NCBI GenBank assembly: GCA_039000515.1
Contig: JBCFYV010011164.1
Span: forward strand, 50,041,791-50,105,790
From: Timema cristinae
Taxonomy: Eukaryota; Arthropoda; Insecta; Phasmatodea; Timematidae
DNA length: 64,000 bases
Direction of reading: 5' to 3'
Shown: positions 45,621 to 57,606 of the stretch, in pieces
Position numbering within the stretch: the first letter of the stretch is position 1
Layout of the letters: every line of letters begins with the position of its first letter
Translations under genes and position numbers: made by a program
The notes under the pieces: generated by a model
Told to the model about the DNA's origin: nothing
Seen by the model: only the letters and a program-made list of their open reading frames with translations
Database searches by the model: none

Positions 45621-46152
45621 TTTAATTAGATTATACATCACAAAACATATTTTAGAATAGGGCCTACTTGCAAATTTGGTACATTTAACTTTTAAGTTTT
45701 AAATATGCTTTTATGCACAAAAAATGGCGAACCGAAGAACTAAGCACGCTTATTTGAACACACGTCTTATCCCCTCCTATTTCTTCTCCTTTTTGGGTTG
45801 GGTAACGTCTAAATTATATTTCCCCCCCCCCCCCAACCTTAAATTATCATGCTCTAAACACCAATTTACAAGACTTCACACGAAACACTTATTTCATACT
45901 ACTTTGTCTGGAAAAACGTGTATTCCTGCTGAACGACAGCGGTACTTTTTATTTACAAAGAGTGGCAACCTTGAAATTATAATATAGGGCGTTAGTGTGA
46001 TCAGCCTAGGTAAGATGCTACCTTCCCGGTTAGACGGAGTGTGTATTCTTCTTTACTAAAACTCTCAGCCGTTATGGCATCCTTTATTATTCATTTTATT
46101 AAGATGATAGCGCGTGTATCTCGCTGTAAGTACTCCTATCTGTGCTTGCGTA
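45621..46152. other. No gene; C run
   Basis: Contains a run of about 12 C at 45822. The 87-codon frame at 45724 has no recognised domain. Confidence 0.45.
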
Positions 46153-46979
46153 TAGTGACGGGCACAATCGAGTAGCTCGATTGTGTTGTGTAATCGGGAG
46201 TACTCGGCTCTTCCGGGATTACTCGAGTAACTTTACTCTGACCTTGTTATTCTTTTATTTTCTATTTTCTTATCAGCTAACTAAGAATCGACCTTATTGG
46301 CTGAACTGTTTACCGTGTAGTTTCCATTTAAAAGGCATTTTCTCTTAGAGCTCATTTATCATCAACAGTTTCTGCTGCTACGCAAAAATGACCCTTTATG
46401 GTTTAAATTTTGCACATGCATTCTCAATACAAAAATACTCGCAGATGTAAGGTACACGATCGAAAAGCATGCGTATCACATTTCCGATTCTTTTTAAAAG
46501 TACTAGAAAGTTTTTCATTTTTTTTTACCCGGCACCTCAGCAGTCTTATTTCCACAATCGCATACAGCGAAACTAATTGTCTTTCTTAATTATTTTGATT
46601 ATAATTTCTCCTTAGTAAAATATGATTATTTATAAATTGAAACTAATTAGACTAAGATACAAAATAGAAAAAAAAATCTGTTTTTACTTTTAAAAAGGTA
46701 CAATTATTATCAATTTATCATGCATGTATAAAGAAAAGTTTATTTTATTAAAAAATTATTTTTTGTGAGGCACTTCTTAAAACCATACTTTCATATTGAC
46801 TGCATGCAATGTGAAACCTAAAGATAAAGGGATGGAGGTCCCTGTCTGTGTCGACTACTACAGGAAGAGATTATGGACATGTTATTAGTTAGTATCAATC
46901 CCATTGCAAGACTCCCGAGTTGTCCAACCGATTGCCACGGGACGATTCGATAAAAATTACTCGATTGTGGCCATCACTA
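46153..46979. mobile_element. Non-autonomous hAT element, copy 1
   Basis: Nearly collinear with 56707-57606. The left end reads TAGTGACGGGCACAATCGAG and the right end, reverse complemented, TAGTGATGGCCACAATCGAG. Flanks CTTGCGTA and TTTGCAAC share only part of an 8-bp duplication, so this insertion is older or mutated. No transposase frame. Confidence 0.85.
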
Positions 46980-47330
46980 TTTGCAACAGAGTGGAAGTGC
47001 AGCGTGCCCCAAAGCTCTCGCTGGTACTACTCGTGAGCAGTTGCAAGCAACATGCGGCATCTATGGCCCCCAACTCCTACCGCGCCACTTTGCTAACCCT
47101 AGCGTCTGGGAACGCTCGCCGCCTGTCTCCCCCTGCTGCATACAAGTTGCTGTTTACCCCCTCCAGACGCCGCTTACACTGTGGGGAGGGGAAAAACGGC
47201 TTTTCATCAACTTGTCTTTTTAGTCTTTATAGGGGCGGTTCTCGAACGAACCTATGTTCACAAACTTCATCGTTATCTGGTGAAGTTGTCTGATGTTAAT
47301 GTAACTCTACTAGTTGGCCGCATCATTGGT
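46980..47330. other. GC-rich stretch with overlapping open frames
   Basis: Directly after the hAT element, 46990-47210 is GC-rich with frames open on the plus strand (46904-47293 and 46981-47223). No domain is recognised and no splice pair is convincing. It might be a CpG-rich regulatory or exonic piece. Confidence 0.3.
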
Positions 47331-47500
47331 CATTTGGTCAAATGCGTCATTCTTTTAAAAAGCTGGGTGAGGTTCTAATATCATCCAGATTCATGGGAGG
47401 GGGGATGTAAAGGATGTATTTTATTTTCCACACGTGGTTTTCTCACTCCTCTACCTGCAAATGCGGGTGCATTTCCCTTAATTTAGCTTTCTCAACCAGG
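47330..47500 (+). mobile_element. Degenerate SINE family 1
   Basis: Head-like TTGGTCAAATGCGTCATTCT, a decayed B-box region GGTTCTAATATCATCCAGAT, then the clear body CTACCTGCAAATGCGGGTGC and TTAATTTAGCTTTCTCAACC. Confidence 0.6.
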
Positions 47501-47784
47501 CCCCCTCATAGCCTTGGTGTTGATTACCCACAGAGGTCGGTATGGGCTAGCCCGCTCGACTGTGGCTCTTAATTGGCAGGTGTTGAAGTTATCTGCTCCC
47601 TCCGAATGGTTTTCCATTCTTTTTTTAGGAAACTCGTTAAATTAACACTTGTCCTGCTATCTTGCTGTCAGCTGTTTTACTTACTTTACATTTCTCCATC
47701 GACTTCCACCTGGATTGATGCAATGACCCATGGCAAACTGCTATGAAGGGAGAGTGAGAGATATTATAATCCCCTCTTTCTCTA

Positions 47785-48590
47785 CCTCTCCGATAAATGT
47801 TTGAAAATAGGATGCCTCTAGAAGCTATTTTGAGTAGTCCTCGCTTTTAATTATTAAAAATAGGTCTAGATCCAGAAGCCCTTTAATTGGTCCTCCTTTG
47901 GTAATTTTTAAAATTTGGATGCTCTTCAAAACTAGAGTGATTTTCACTTTAATTTTTCTCCACAATTATATGCCTGTATAAGCTATTTGAAGAAGTCTTC
48001 TCGAGCAATTAAAAAAAACTTTAGATGTTATTTGGCATGATCCTGACATTGACTTTTTTTTTTAAATTTGGAAACTTTAACAAGGTATTTGGAGTTATCG
48101 CCTTTATTTTTTAATTATATGCATCTAGAATCTATTTGGAGTGGTCCTCTCCCGGAAGTTTTTTGAAATTTGTTTATTCTAGAAACAATTTAGATTGATT
48201 CCTACGTGGAACATTTTTGAAAATGTAATGGTGGAATGCATCTAGAGGGAAGGGCTAATTAAGGGGCAGTGGCTCCTCCTACACCCCACTTCCGGGTTTC
48301 GCTGCCACTAATTTTGATGATCCTGCCTTAATTTTTGAAAGTGGATTATTTTAAACTCTATTTAGGGTAGTCCTCTCTCAGATTATCTTTTGAAAGTTTT
48401 TATGTTTCAAAAAGCTATTTGAAATAGCCCTCCTTTGTGAAATTTAAAAATTTGTATACCTTTAAAGCTATTTTAAATAGTCTCAACTCAATTTTTAAAT
48501 TAAAATTTTCTAAACGCTATTTGAAAGGATCTTCCACCAGAAACTTTTTTAAATTTGAATTATTCTAGAAGCTATTTAGATTGTCCTTGT
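47785..48590. repeat. Degenerate ~60-70-bp tandem repeat, ~11 units
   Basis: Units read roughly GGATGCCTCTAGAAGCTATT, TTGAGTAGTCCTC, then a T-rich TTTTTGAAAATT block. The same unit occurs inside the hAT-like element at 22252-24433. A stretch at about 48260-48300 (GGGGCAGTGGCTCCTCCTAC, CACTTCCGGG) resembles the G/C-rich end of that element, so this may be a rearranged relative. Confidence 0.7.
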
Positions 48591-49740
48591 GTACCGCCCT
48601 CCTTCTCCTCTAATGGACAAGGACAGTCGCACATATACATAAACTAAAGAGGGCCTTAAAAAAATAGCAAATGATTAATTTCAGAAGAGCAGTAGGACCA
48701 CATAAATGCGAATAGGTCCTTCAGTCTGACTATACAACAATTTGCTGTCATGAAGCCTTCCCAACCATCACCCGTTATTTTGTACTATCAGTCAAGGGGG
48801 AAAAGAGGCGAGAATCCTTAGAGTAAAGACAATGACTTTTTTTACCTGCAATAGTAAATTAAAGATCGCATGTGAAGTAAATAAATATTTATTTGAAAAA
48901 TATAACGATATTATATATTATATATATATGAATATAGGTAACAATAAATAAAAATATATATATTTATATAGATATATGAAGAACAGGGTTATGCCCATGA
49001 TAATACTGTTGTACCGTTGCCATAACATTTGTCCTAACTATTATTTCCAAAATTAATATATAACTTCTCTATGGGTCTCGCGGCAACCCTCAGCATAATG
49101 ACAATAACTAGCTGCGACAGGCCAACAATCCGCGTTTCAAAATCGGATTGAATCATATGACTTAGAAAATTCAATTTAAAAACACAACTATTTATGGCAA
49201 CCAAAATCTATCTTTTAAAAGGAGATAGTAAATCATGGACTTAGCCATAAAAAATAAGTACAAACATATTTAGCCTTAAGGGCTATAAACATTTCCCATA
49301 TTATCCAGGCATTACGCCTTAAAAGATGTAAGATCAAAAAAATACAAAGAGATAATGTCCCTCATGGTTTTAACCATTATTTACCACGCCGGAAGGGCAA
49401 AAACTCCCATAATACATTTAACCTGTAATAAAATATATTACGACACGTTGGGCTACGTAATTCATCATGTTTACAAAAAATAGTGATTTAACCCAAAATA
49501 ACAGAAAGTAAGCCCACAATTAATTTTGTATATACCTTGGGAAAAAATCCCATCCTAGAGCAAGTGTCTAGCGACACGGTTGATTCAAGAAGTGAGTTTA
49601 CAACATAAACAGAACCCGTATATAAACCGTTATTCTCTGAGGGGAGGGGAACATAGGGGAAACAAAAGAACATCAAAGAACAATCACACGGAACAGAGGG
49701 AAGGGGTCGTAAGTCACCAAAGGAAACAACTAGATCATTG
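48591..49740. other. No gene; AT-rich
   Basis: Contains TATATA tracts at 48912-48975. The minus-strand 62-codon frame at 49488 has no recognised domain. Confidence 0.5.
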
Positions 49741-49860
49741 GAGGGGCGCGTAGAACATCACGTGTCTATCACGAGGTTATTCCCATGATGCAACGGGTGA
49801 CCTCACGCTCAATGTGCCACACCTTTCACTCGTTTAGTCTTTTTTTCACACTCGGTGCAG

Positions 49861-49934
49861 AAAAGTGCTCGCGAACAGGGAATGTTGTTTAACGAGAGTC
49901 GAGACACACTAGCCGAGAAACGGGGCACTTCTTG
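49861..49934 (+). other. Candidate exon, possibly 5' UTR
   Basis: A 74-bp segment is bounded by a good acceptor (CTTTTTTTCACACTCGGTGC then AG) and a good donor (TTCTTG|GTGAGTA). The first frame is open (starting KSAREQGMLFNESRDTLAEK). Joining it directly to the next candidate exon at 50705 would create a stop at the junction in that frame, so if both are real this one is untranslated or another exon lies between. The AT content is lower than in flanking DNA. Confidence 0.3.
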
Positions 49935-50044
49935 GTGAGTACAATATTGTTTATTCTTCGGTGTTGTTGAAATAGTGTTCATTCGCCAGTATATCCTTCA
50001 TGCTTGTAATGTTGATGTCAATCAACGTTACACTTGCATGAATT

Positions 50045-50455
50045 TTTCTTCATAATTAGATGTTTCTAGAATCTATTTGGAGGGGTTCTCATCTGGAAAT
50101 AAATTTAAAATAGGATCTTCTTAGAAGCAATATGGCATGGTTCTTTTCCGATTAAAAAATTATTTGCCTTAAGATATTTGAAGGGGTCTTCCACCAGCAA
50201 ATTTTTGAAAATTGAGTGATTTCAGAACTACTGATTTGGAATGATCCTCACGTGAAAATTCTTCAAAATGACATGCATCTAGAAGCTTTTTGTAGTGGTC
50301 CTCTAGAAATTTTTGAAATTTTGATGGCCGTAAAATAAATCTCTTGACCGATTTTTTTTCCTAGCAGATACGATACAATAGAAGCTATTTGAAAAGGTCT
50401 TCTCCGGCAAATTTTTGAAGGATGAATGAATCTAGAAATCTTTTCAATTTCGATT
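50045..50455. repeat. Degenerate ~60-70-bp tandem repeat, ~6 units
   Basis: Same unit as 47785-48590: GAATCTATTTGGAGGGGTTC, GAAGCTTTTTGTAGTGGTCC, CAAATTTTTGAA. The two arrays are separated by 1.5 kb of other sequence, including the exon candidate at 49861. Confidence 0.7.
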
Positions 50456-50704
50456 TAAAGCAAACTTTCAGCTTCAAAGTCGATAATATTAAATAATTTT
50501 AAATATATCTATCTTGAGTGGTGGTTGGTGTGGAGGGGGGGGGGAGGGGGGAGAGAGAACGCTCCCTGAAACTCGGCTCTGCCGCCAATGTACTAGTACA
50601 TGTGAAAGTGTTGTGGATCTGTACTGACTCATGTGAGGGTGTGATTTAGCCACATGGACTCGTGTGAGGGGGTTATGATTATTAACTTGGGTGTTTGGTT
50701 GCAG

Positions 50705-50894
50705 AGCGCGGTAAAAGGCAAGCTGAAGGTGAACCACGTGGTCCAAGTAAGGACCCAGCAACACTCTGCGGGGAGCCAGGGGGAAGAAAAGCCTAAAGTG
50801 GACACGGGTCAACCGCCGCCGCAGCAGCAACAGCAACAACAACAAACAACCGAAGTTCCTGAACCACCTCGCGCCTGCCACGCCACCCACACAG
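50705..50894 (+). CDS. Candidate internal exon with polyQ tract, unidentified gene
   Basis: A 190-bp GC-rich segment is preceded by TTTGGTTGCAG and followed by CACAG|GTAACA. One frame is open right across, entering in phase 0: it starts SAVKGKLKVNHVVQVRTQQH, passes KPKVDTGQPPP, and has a run of eight Gln built from mixed CAG/CAA codons (about 50821-50845), then TEVPEPPRACHATH. Basic then proline/glutamine-rich composition would suit a disordered part of a regulatory protein, but I do not recognise the family. An internal CCAA|GTAAGG could act as a shorter donor near 50746. This is the best host coding candidate in the window, still unproven. Confidence 0.45.
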
Positions 50895-50904
50895 GTAACA
50901 TTAA

Positions 50905-53900
50905 TACAAGGTCACCATGAACACACTGCACAGTACTTGTCTCTCCACCCCTATGGACATATACCAAGGTCACCATGAACGCACTCCACAGTACTTGTCT
51001 CTCCACCCCTATGGACATATACCAAGGTCACCATGAACGACACGTACTTGTCTCTCCACCCCTATGGACATATACCAAGGTCACCATGAGCACACTGCAC
51101 AGTACTTGTCTCCACACCCTATGGGTGTATTACAAGGTCACCAAGTGGATATTGCACAGTACTTGTCTCTCCACCCTATGGACATATTACAAGGTCACCA
51201 TGACCACACTGCACAGTACTTGTCTCTCCCACCCATATGGGTGTATTACAAGGTCACCATGAGCACACTGCACAGTACTTGTCTCTCCACCCATATGGGT
51301 GTATTACAAGGTCACCATGAGCACACTGCACAGTACTTGTCTCTCCACCCATATGGGTGTATTACAAGGTCACCATGAGCACTCTGCACAGTACTTGTCT
51401 CCCCACCCCTATGGGTGTATTACAGGTCACCATGAGCACACTGCACATTACTTGTCTCTCCACCCTATATGTGTATTACAAGGTCACCATGACACACTGC
51501 ACAGTACTTGTCTCCCACTCATATGGGTGTATTACAAGGTCACCATGATTACACTGCACAGTACTTGTCTCTCCACCCCTATGGGTGTATTACAAGGTCA
51601 CCATGAGCACACTGCCCAGTACTTGTCTCCCCACCCATATGGGTGTAACACAAGGTCACCATGAGCACACTGCCCAGTACTTGTCTCCCACCCATATGGG
51701 TGTATTAAAAGGTCACCAAGTGGATATTGCACAGTACTTTCTCTCCACCCATATGGGTGTATTACAAGGTCACCATGAGCACACTGCCCAGTACATTTCT
51801 CCCCACCCATATGGGTGTATTACAAGGTCACCATGAGCACACTGCACAGTACATGTCTCCCCACCCATATGGGTGTATTACAAGGTCACCATGAGCACTC
51901 TGCACAGTACTTGTCTCTCCACCCCTATGGGTGTATTACAAGGTCACCATGAGCACTCTGCACAGTACTTGTCTCCCCACCCATATGGTGTATTACAAGG
52001 TCACCATGAGCACACTCCACAGTACTTGTCTCTCCACCCCTATGGACATATACCAAGGTCACCATGAACTCACTCCACAGTACTTATCTCTCCACCCCTA
52101 TGGACATATACCAAGGTCACCATGAACGCACTCCACGGTACTTGTTTTTCCACCCTATGGACATATACAAGGTCACCATGAGCACACTGCCCATACATGT
52201 CTCCCCACCCATACGGGTGTATTAAAAGGTCACCAATGGATAATGCACATTACTTGTCTCCCCACCCATATGGTGTATTACAAGGTCACCATGAGCACAC
52301 TCCACAGTACTTGTCTCTCCACCCCTATGGACATATACCAAGGTCACCATGAACGCACTCCACAGTACTTATCTCTCCACCCCTATGGACATATACCAAG
52401 GTCACCATGAACGCACTCCACGGTACTTGTTTCTCCACCCCTATGGACATATACCAAGGTCACCATGAGCACACTGCACAGTACTTGTCTCTCCACCCAT
52501 ATGGGTGTATTACAAGGTCACCAAGTGGATATTGCACATTTACTTGTCTCCCCACCCTATGGGTGTATTACAAGGTCACCATGAGCACACTGCACAGTAC
52601 TTGTCTCATCCACCCCTTCAATGTGTGTATTACAAGGTCACCATGAGCACTCTGCACAGTACTTGTCTCTCCACCCCTATGTGTAGTATTACAAGGTCAC
52701 CATGAACACTCTGCACAGTACTTGTCTCTCCACCCCTATGTGTGTATTACAAGGTCACCATGAGCACTCTGCACAGTACTTGTCTCCCACCCCTATGGGT
52801 GTATTACAAGGTCACCATGAACACACTGCACAGTACTTGTCTCTCCCCCCTATGGGTGTATTACAAGGTCACCATGAGCACTCTGCACAGTTTGTGTCTC
52901 CCACCCCATATGGTGTATTACAAGGTCACCATGAACACACTGCACAGTACTTGTCTCTCCACCCCTATGTGTGTATTACAAGGTCATCATGAGCACTCTG
53001 CACAGTTTGTGTCTCCCCACCCATATGGGTGTATTACAAGGTCACCATGAACACACTCACAGTACTTGTCTCTCCACCCCTATGGGTGTATTACAAGGTC
53101 ACCATGAGCACTCTGCACAGTTTGTGTCTCCCCACCCATATGGGTGTATTACAAGGTCACCATGAACACACTGCACAGTACTTGTCTCTCCACCCCTATG
53201 TGTGTATTACAAGGTCATCATGAGCACTCTGCACAGTTTGTGTCTCCCCACCCATATGGGTGTATTACAAGGTCACCATGAACACACTGCACAGTACTTG
53301 TCTCTCCACCCCTATGTGTGTATTACAAGGTCACCATGAGCACTCTGCACAGTTTGTGTCTCCCCACCCATATGGGTGTATTACAAGGTCACCATGAGCA
53401 CACTGCACAGTACTTGTCTCTCCACCCCTATGTGTGTATTACAAGGTCATCCATGAGCACTCTGCACAGTTTTGTCTCCCCACCCATATGGTGTATTACA
53501 AGGTCACCATGTACACTGCACAGTTTGTCTCCCCACCATATGGGGTATTACAAGGTCACATGACACACTGCACAGTACTTGTCTCTCCACCCCTATGTGT
53601 GTATTACAAGGTCACCATGAGCACTCTGCACAGTTTGTGTCTCCCCACCCATATGGGTGTATTACAAGGTCACCATGAACACACTGCACAGTACTTGTTC
53701 TCCCACCCTATGTGTGTATTACAAGGTCACCATGAGCACTCTGCACAGTTTGTGTCTCCCCACCCATATGGGTGTATTACAAGGTCACCATGAACACACT
53801 GCACAGTACTTGTCTCTCCACCCCTATGTGTGTATTACAAGGTCACCATGAGCACTCTGCACAGTTTGTGTCTCCCACCCATATGGGTGTATTACAAGGT

Positions 53901-54262
53901 CATCATGAACACACTGCACAGTACTTGTCTCTCCACCCCTATGTGTGTATTACAAGGTCACCATGAGCACTCTGCACAGTTTGTGTCTCCCCACCCATAT
54001 GGGTGTATTACAAGGTCACCATGAACACACTGCCAGTACTTGTCTCTCCACCCCTATGTGTGTATTACAAGGTCACCATGAGCACTCTGCACAGTTTGTG
54101 TCTCCCACCCATATGGTGTATTACAAGGTCACCATGAACACACTGCACCAGTACTTGTCTCCCCACCCCTATGGGTGTATTACAAGGTCACCATGAACAC
54201 ACTGCACAGTATGTGTCTCCCCACCCATATGGGTGTATTACAAGGTCACCATGACACTGTGT
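50905..54262. repeat. 58-bp minisatellite, about 58 copies
   Basis: The unit is ACCATGAGCACACTGCACAG, TACTTGTCTCTCCACCCCTA and TGGGTGTATTACAAGGTC. The left part contains a subtype with TGGACATATACCAAGGTC. From about 52840 to 54240 two subtypes alternate (GCACTCTGCACAGTTTGTGT and AACACACTGCACAGTACTTG), a 116-bp higher-order repeat. Small indels are frequent. Every unit holds ACAAGGTCACCATGA, that is, an AGGTCA half-site. The array starts 11 bp after the donor-like site of the 50705-50894 candidate exon. Open frames of 60-120 codons are by-products, since 58 is not a multiple of 3. Confidence 0.97.
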
Positions 54263-54565
54263 TCATGGTGGAAGCGACCACATTATTTTATGAATCATTG
54301 TCCTTGCGTACCTAACCTATTGCTTTACTTAATTTGTTTGCAGTTATTTAACGCTTTCAATAATTCTTTTATACAATAATTACAATTTCTAATCTAATTT
54401 ATTCACATAGCTTAATGCATTAAGTCATATTTTCAGGTCCTTTGTTTTTTCAAAGTCCACGAATATGTTTACGATTCTTTTACCCAGTTTTATGTAGGTA
54501 GGTCTTGCGTTGATTTCTTTCGTCTCCTTCCCGTCGCCCTTTCTTGGCTTACAAGACAACAGACT
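54263..54565. other. No feature beyond array-end hairpin
   Basis: The array ends with an inverted fragment of its own unit: CACCATGA at 54247-54254 pairs with TCATGGTG at 54263-54270. The rest is AT-rich without signal. Confidence 0.5.
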
Positions 54566-54826
54566 TGCTTTCGTGGCCTCATGGTCTAAGGCGCGACTCT
54601 CGCAATATAGGTCTACTAGACTGTCGATGACTGGGAGATCGTGGGTCCATTCCGATTGGATGTACCGAGGGTGGTTTTTTCTTAATTGTTTTCCACTCTC
54701 TCTCCACACAAATGCGGGTAAACCTCCTCTAAATTCAACCTTCCTAATCCCTAACACATTAGTGCAACTTGGACATAAGCGTATAACCCGAACGGCAAGT
54801 AAAATGCGGCGGTAAAAAAACAAAAC
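54566..54826 (+). mobile_element. SINE family 1, near full length
   Basis: Head TTGCTTTCGTGGCCTCATGG, CTAGACTGTCGATGACTGGG, a B box mutated to GTGGGTCCATTCCGATTGGA, body CCACACAAATGCGGGTAAAC, CATTAGTGCAACTTGGACAT, tail AACGGCAAGTAAAATGCGGC, ending in an A-rich run. A minus-strand frame of 132 codons over it is a shadow. Confidence 0.9.
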
Positions 54827-54923
54827 AAGACCACTAGGTGTAGACTACACACCTTTCATGCAACCCCCCTCCTCCATACCCTCTTTGTGCCTCTTAGTAC
54901 ATTTTGTGCAAGGTTTTTTAAAC

Positions 54924-54962
54924 CATCGCATTTTTCTACCCGTTCAGGCTATATGCTCGCAA
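54924..54962 (-). mobile_element. SINE 3' tail fragment
   Basis: Minus-strand tail only: AGCCTGAACGGGTAGAAAAA, about 100 bp from the plus-strand copy. Confidence 0.55.
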
Positions 54963-55054
54963 GTTTTTTAATGAGCCATATCAGTACTGAATTTGGTGAA
55001 ATTCAAATATTACTGAACCCGCCACGTAGGCTATTTGTAATCATATCTAGTCTC

Positions 55055-55245
55055 TCCGTGAGGGGATGGTTGGAATTCGAATCCTAATACCAATTGAATG
55101 TTTAGGGGGTTGTTTTCTTAAAAGATTTACCCCTTTCCCTTCAGGCAAATTCTAATACATATTTCTAGATTCAAGCTTCATCCAAACTCATTTAGTTAAT
55201 AAAATGTGTAAAGTGGACGGGTATAACTTAAAACTTTATGTTGCA
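55055..55245 (+). mobile_element. SINE family 1, degenerate
   Basis: B box TTGGAATTCGAATCCTAATA, body CTTCAGGCAAATTCTAATAC, TTCATCCAAACTCATTTAGT and a decayed tail. Confidence 0.65.
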
Positions 55246-56317
55246 TGCGCAGATGAAAATATATTAGTATTCTGACATTACAAATTTGAACACAGATCTA
55301 TTAGTCATTTTGGGGGAAAAAGTCAAATTCGAGTATCTTTATTTTAAAAATAGTTTTGACTAAATTGGTTTGAAAAGTTTTAAGCAGTTTTAATATAATA
55401 TTTATATATATAATATATATACACACAAAGATTTAAGATTATATGCATTTGATAAGTGCAAAAAAGCTAATAGGTTTGCCATTAAGTAGGAATCCAACTA
55501 CATTTTGAGCTTGACTCCCAACCTTATCTCTTACACATCCAAACCTCAGTACAGCTTGCGTATTATTACTATTATTATTATTATTATTATTATACGTGTT
55601 CTGTCATTCTTCAAGTTAATTTCTTTTTTCAGCGCATTTAGACCGCCAATGCGCCCTGTCCTCTGCTTTCTCCTCCCAACTCCAGTATTTTCTTCTTTTT
55701 TCCAATTAATTCAACATTTACATCCTTCTTCCTAAGCTTCTCTATTATTGGCACGATATACCGATATATTGGCTATTAATAACTAACCATCTTATTTAAG
55801 AGGAAAAATATGATGGTGGTTTTGAAAGAAACTCACGAGTATTCGTTTGGAGAGAGGACGGAAATTCACTCTCTCAAGGACAACAATACACATTCAATCC
55901 CTATTATAGTTACTTTAAATAAACATATTGCTATGTTATATCATTACAGCCTATATTTCGCTTTTATTCAGAATCGGAAGTCAAGCTTTTAAACTAAAGA
56001 AATCAACAAACGCACACAGACTTTGCCGCTGCTGTTCGCATAGCGTGAGACCAATGGCCTACGTGAGTAGTCAAATGTTCCTCCTGCGCATCTACGCTGC
56101 GCATTGATAATGCGCTCTGGCCATGCATTATTAATACTAGCCTAGCCGGGTCAAGTTACATCAATAACCAATGTTCTGCTTTATTCAATTAACTATTTAA
56201 ATGAGGAATTAATCAATTCTCATAGTACTAATAAAAAAACTAGTTTTATTATTCTATAATTTTTTCAAACACTCTTATCACTGTAGTAAAACTAGTTTTT
56301 ATTTTATAATTGCCCAT
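55246..56317. other. No gene; TTA microsatellite
   Basis: (TTA)n at about 55561-55595. Short frames at 55505 and 55810 have no recognised domain. 56085-56125 is GC-rich with repeated TGCGCAT-type words. Confidence 0.5.
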
Positions 56318-56500
56318 CTCATTGAGGACGTGGGCTGGTTTACGGGCGTCGGGAAGGTTGGGGTTAACATTCCGGCCGATAGCACTGAGAGTGGCTACCC
56401 TTTAATTATTTCCCACACTTTCTCCATGAAAATGCGGGTATATTTCCTCTAAATACTGCCAAGTCATCATCCCGACACCATTAGATGCGGAAAGCCCAAA
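56318..56500 (+). mobile_element. SINE family 1, 3'-truncated and degenerate
   Basis: Head remnant GAGGACGTGGGCTGGTTTAC, B-box remnant TTGGGGTTAACATTCCGGCC, body CTCCATGAAAATGCGGGTAT and TCATCCCGACACCATTAGAT. Confidence 0.65.
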
Positions 56501-56706
56501 GGGGAAAGTTGCACTAGAAGAGAGAACACTAATTACAGGTACTACAACAACTTTTTCTAAACATTTATTTGGACTCACTAGTACAAGTATTTGCAAAGAA
56601 TATCGGTCTGGCGCGTTTATACTTTATCAGCTCAGCAGGCAAATAAACTTGTCCTGTTCCGCGATACAAAACAAACTTAAGATAGTTCAATCCTATCGCC
56701 GCCAGG

Positions 56707-57606
56707 TAGTGATGGGTACAATCGATTAAAAATAATCGAGTTACTCGATTGTGTTGTGTAATCGGGAGTACTCGGCTCTTCCGGGATTTCTCGAGTACCT
56801 TTACTCTGACTGTGTTATGCTTTTATTTTTATTTTTTTTACCAGCTAAGTAAAAATAGACCTTATTGGCTAGACCGTTTACCATGCTATTTCCATTTAAA
56901 AGGCATATTTCCTTAGAGCTCATTTTTCATCAGCAGTGTCTGCTGCTACGCAAAATGACCCTTTACGATTTAAATTTTGCACATGCATTCTCAATACAAA
57001 ATACTAGCAGATGTAAGGTACACGATCGAAAAGTATGTTAAATAAGCGTATCACTTTTCCGATTCTTTTTACTCGGCACCTCGGCAGTCTTATTTTCACA
57101 ATCGCATAAACGAAACTAATTATAGTCTCTCTTAATTATTTTATTGATTATAATTTCACCTTATTAAAATATGATTATTTATGAATTTAAACTAATTAAA
57201 GAAAGATACGAAATAAAAAAATCTGTTTTCATTTTTAAAAAGGTACAATTATTATCAATTTCTTTAACATGAATTTATAAAGAAAAGTTTATTTTATTAA
57301 AAACAGCACAAAACATTTTTTTTTTTTGTGAGACACTTCTTAAAACGCATACTTTCATATTGACTGCATGCAAGGTTAAACCTGAAAATAAGGGATGGAG
57401 GTCTAGATCAGTGTCAACTGCCTACTGATTATCGGCATGTTATTAGTTTCGAATCCCATTACAAGGCTCCCGAGTAATGTTGCCCAACTGATTACCGCGG
57501 GACGATTACAGTAGATGATTCGCTAAACATCACTCGAGTAATTTTACTCGACTACTCGATTCTTTGTAAAGAGAGTCGAGTAATTACTCGATTGTGTCCA
57601 TCACTA
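56707..57606. mobile_element. Non-autonomous hAT element, copy 2, perfect 8-bp target duplication
   Basis: The termini TAGTGATGGGTACAATCGA and (reverse complement of the right end) TAGTGATGGACACAATCGA match in 17 of 19 bases. The element is flanked on both sides by CCGCCAGG (56699-56706 and 57607-57614), an exact 8-bp duplication diagnostic of hAT. At 900 bp with no transposase frame it must move using another element's enzyme. Subterminal ACTCGATT words repeat near both ends, as is common for hAT transposase binding sites. Copy 1 is at 46153-46979. Confidence 0.93.

Noticed and set aside
50964..54196. Many frames of 60-120 codons
   Set aside because: All are shadows of the 58-bp minisatellite. 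They end and restart with each frame shift caused by the period.
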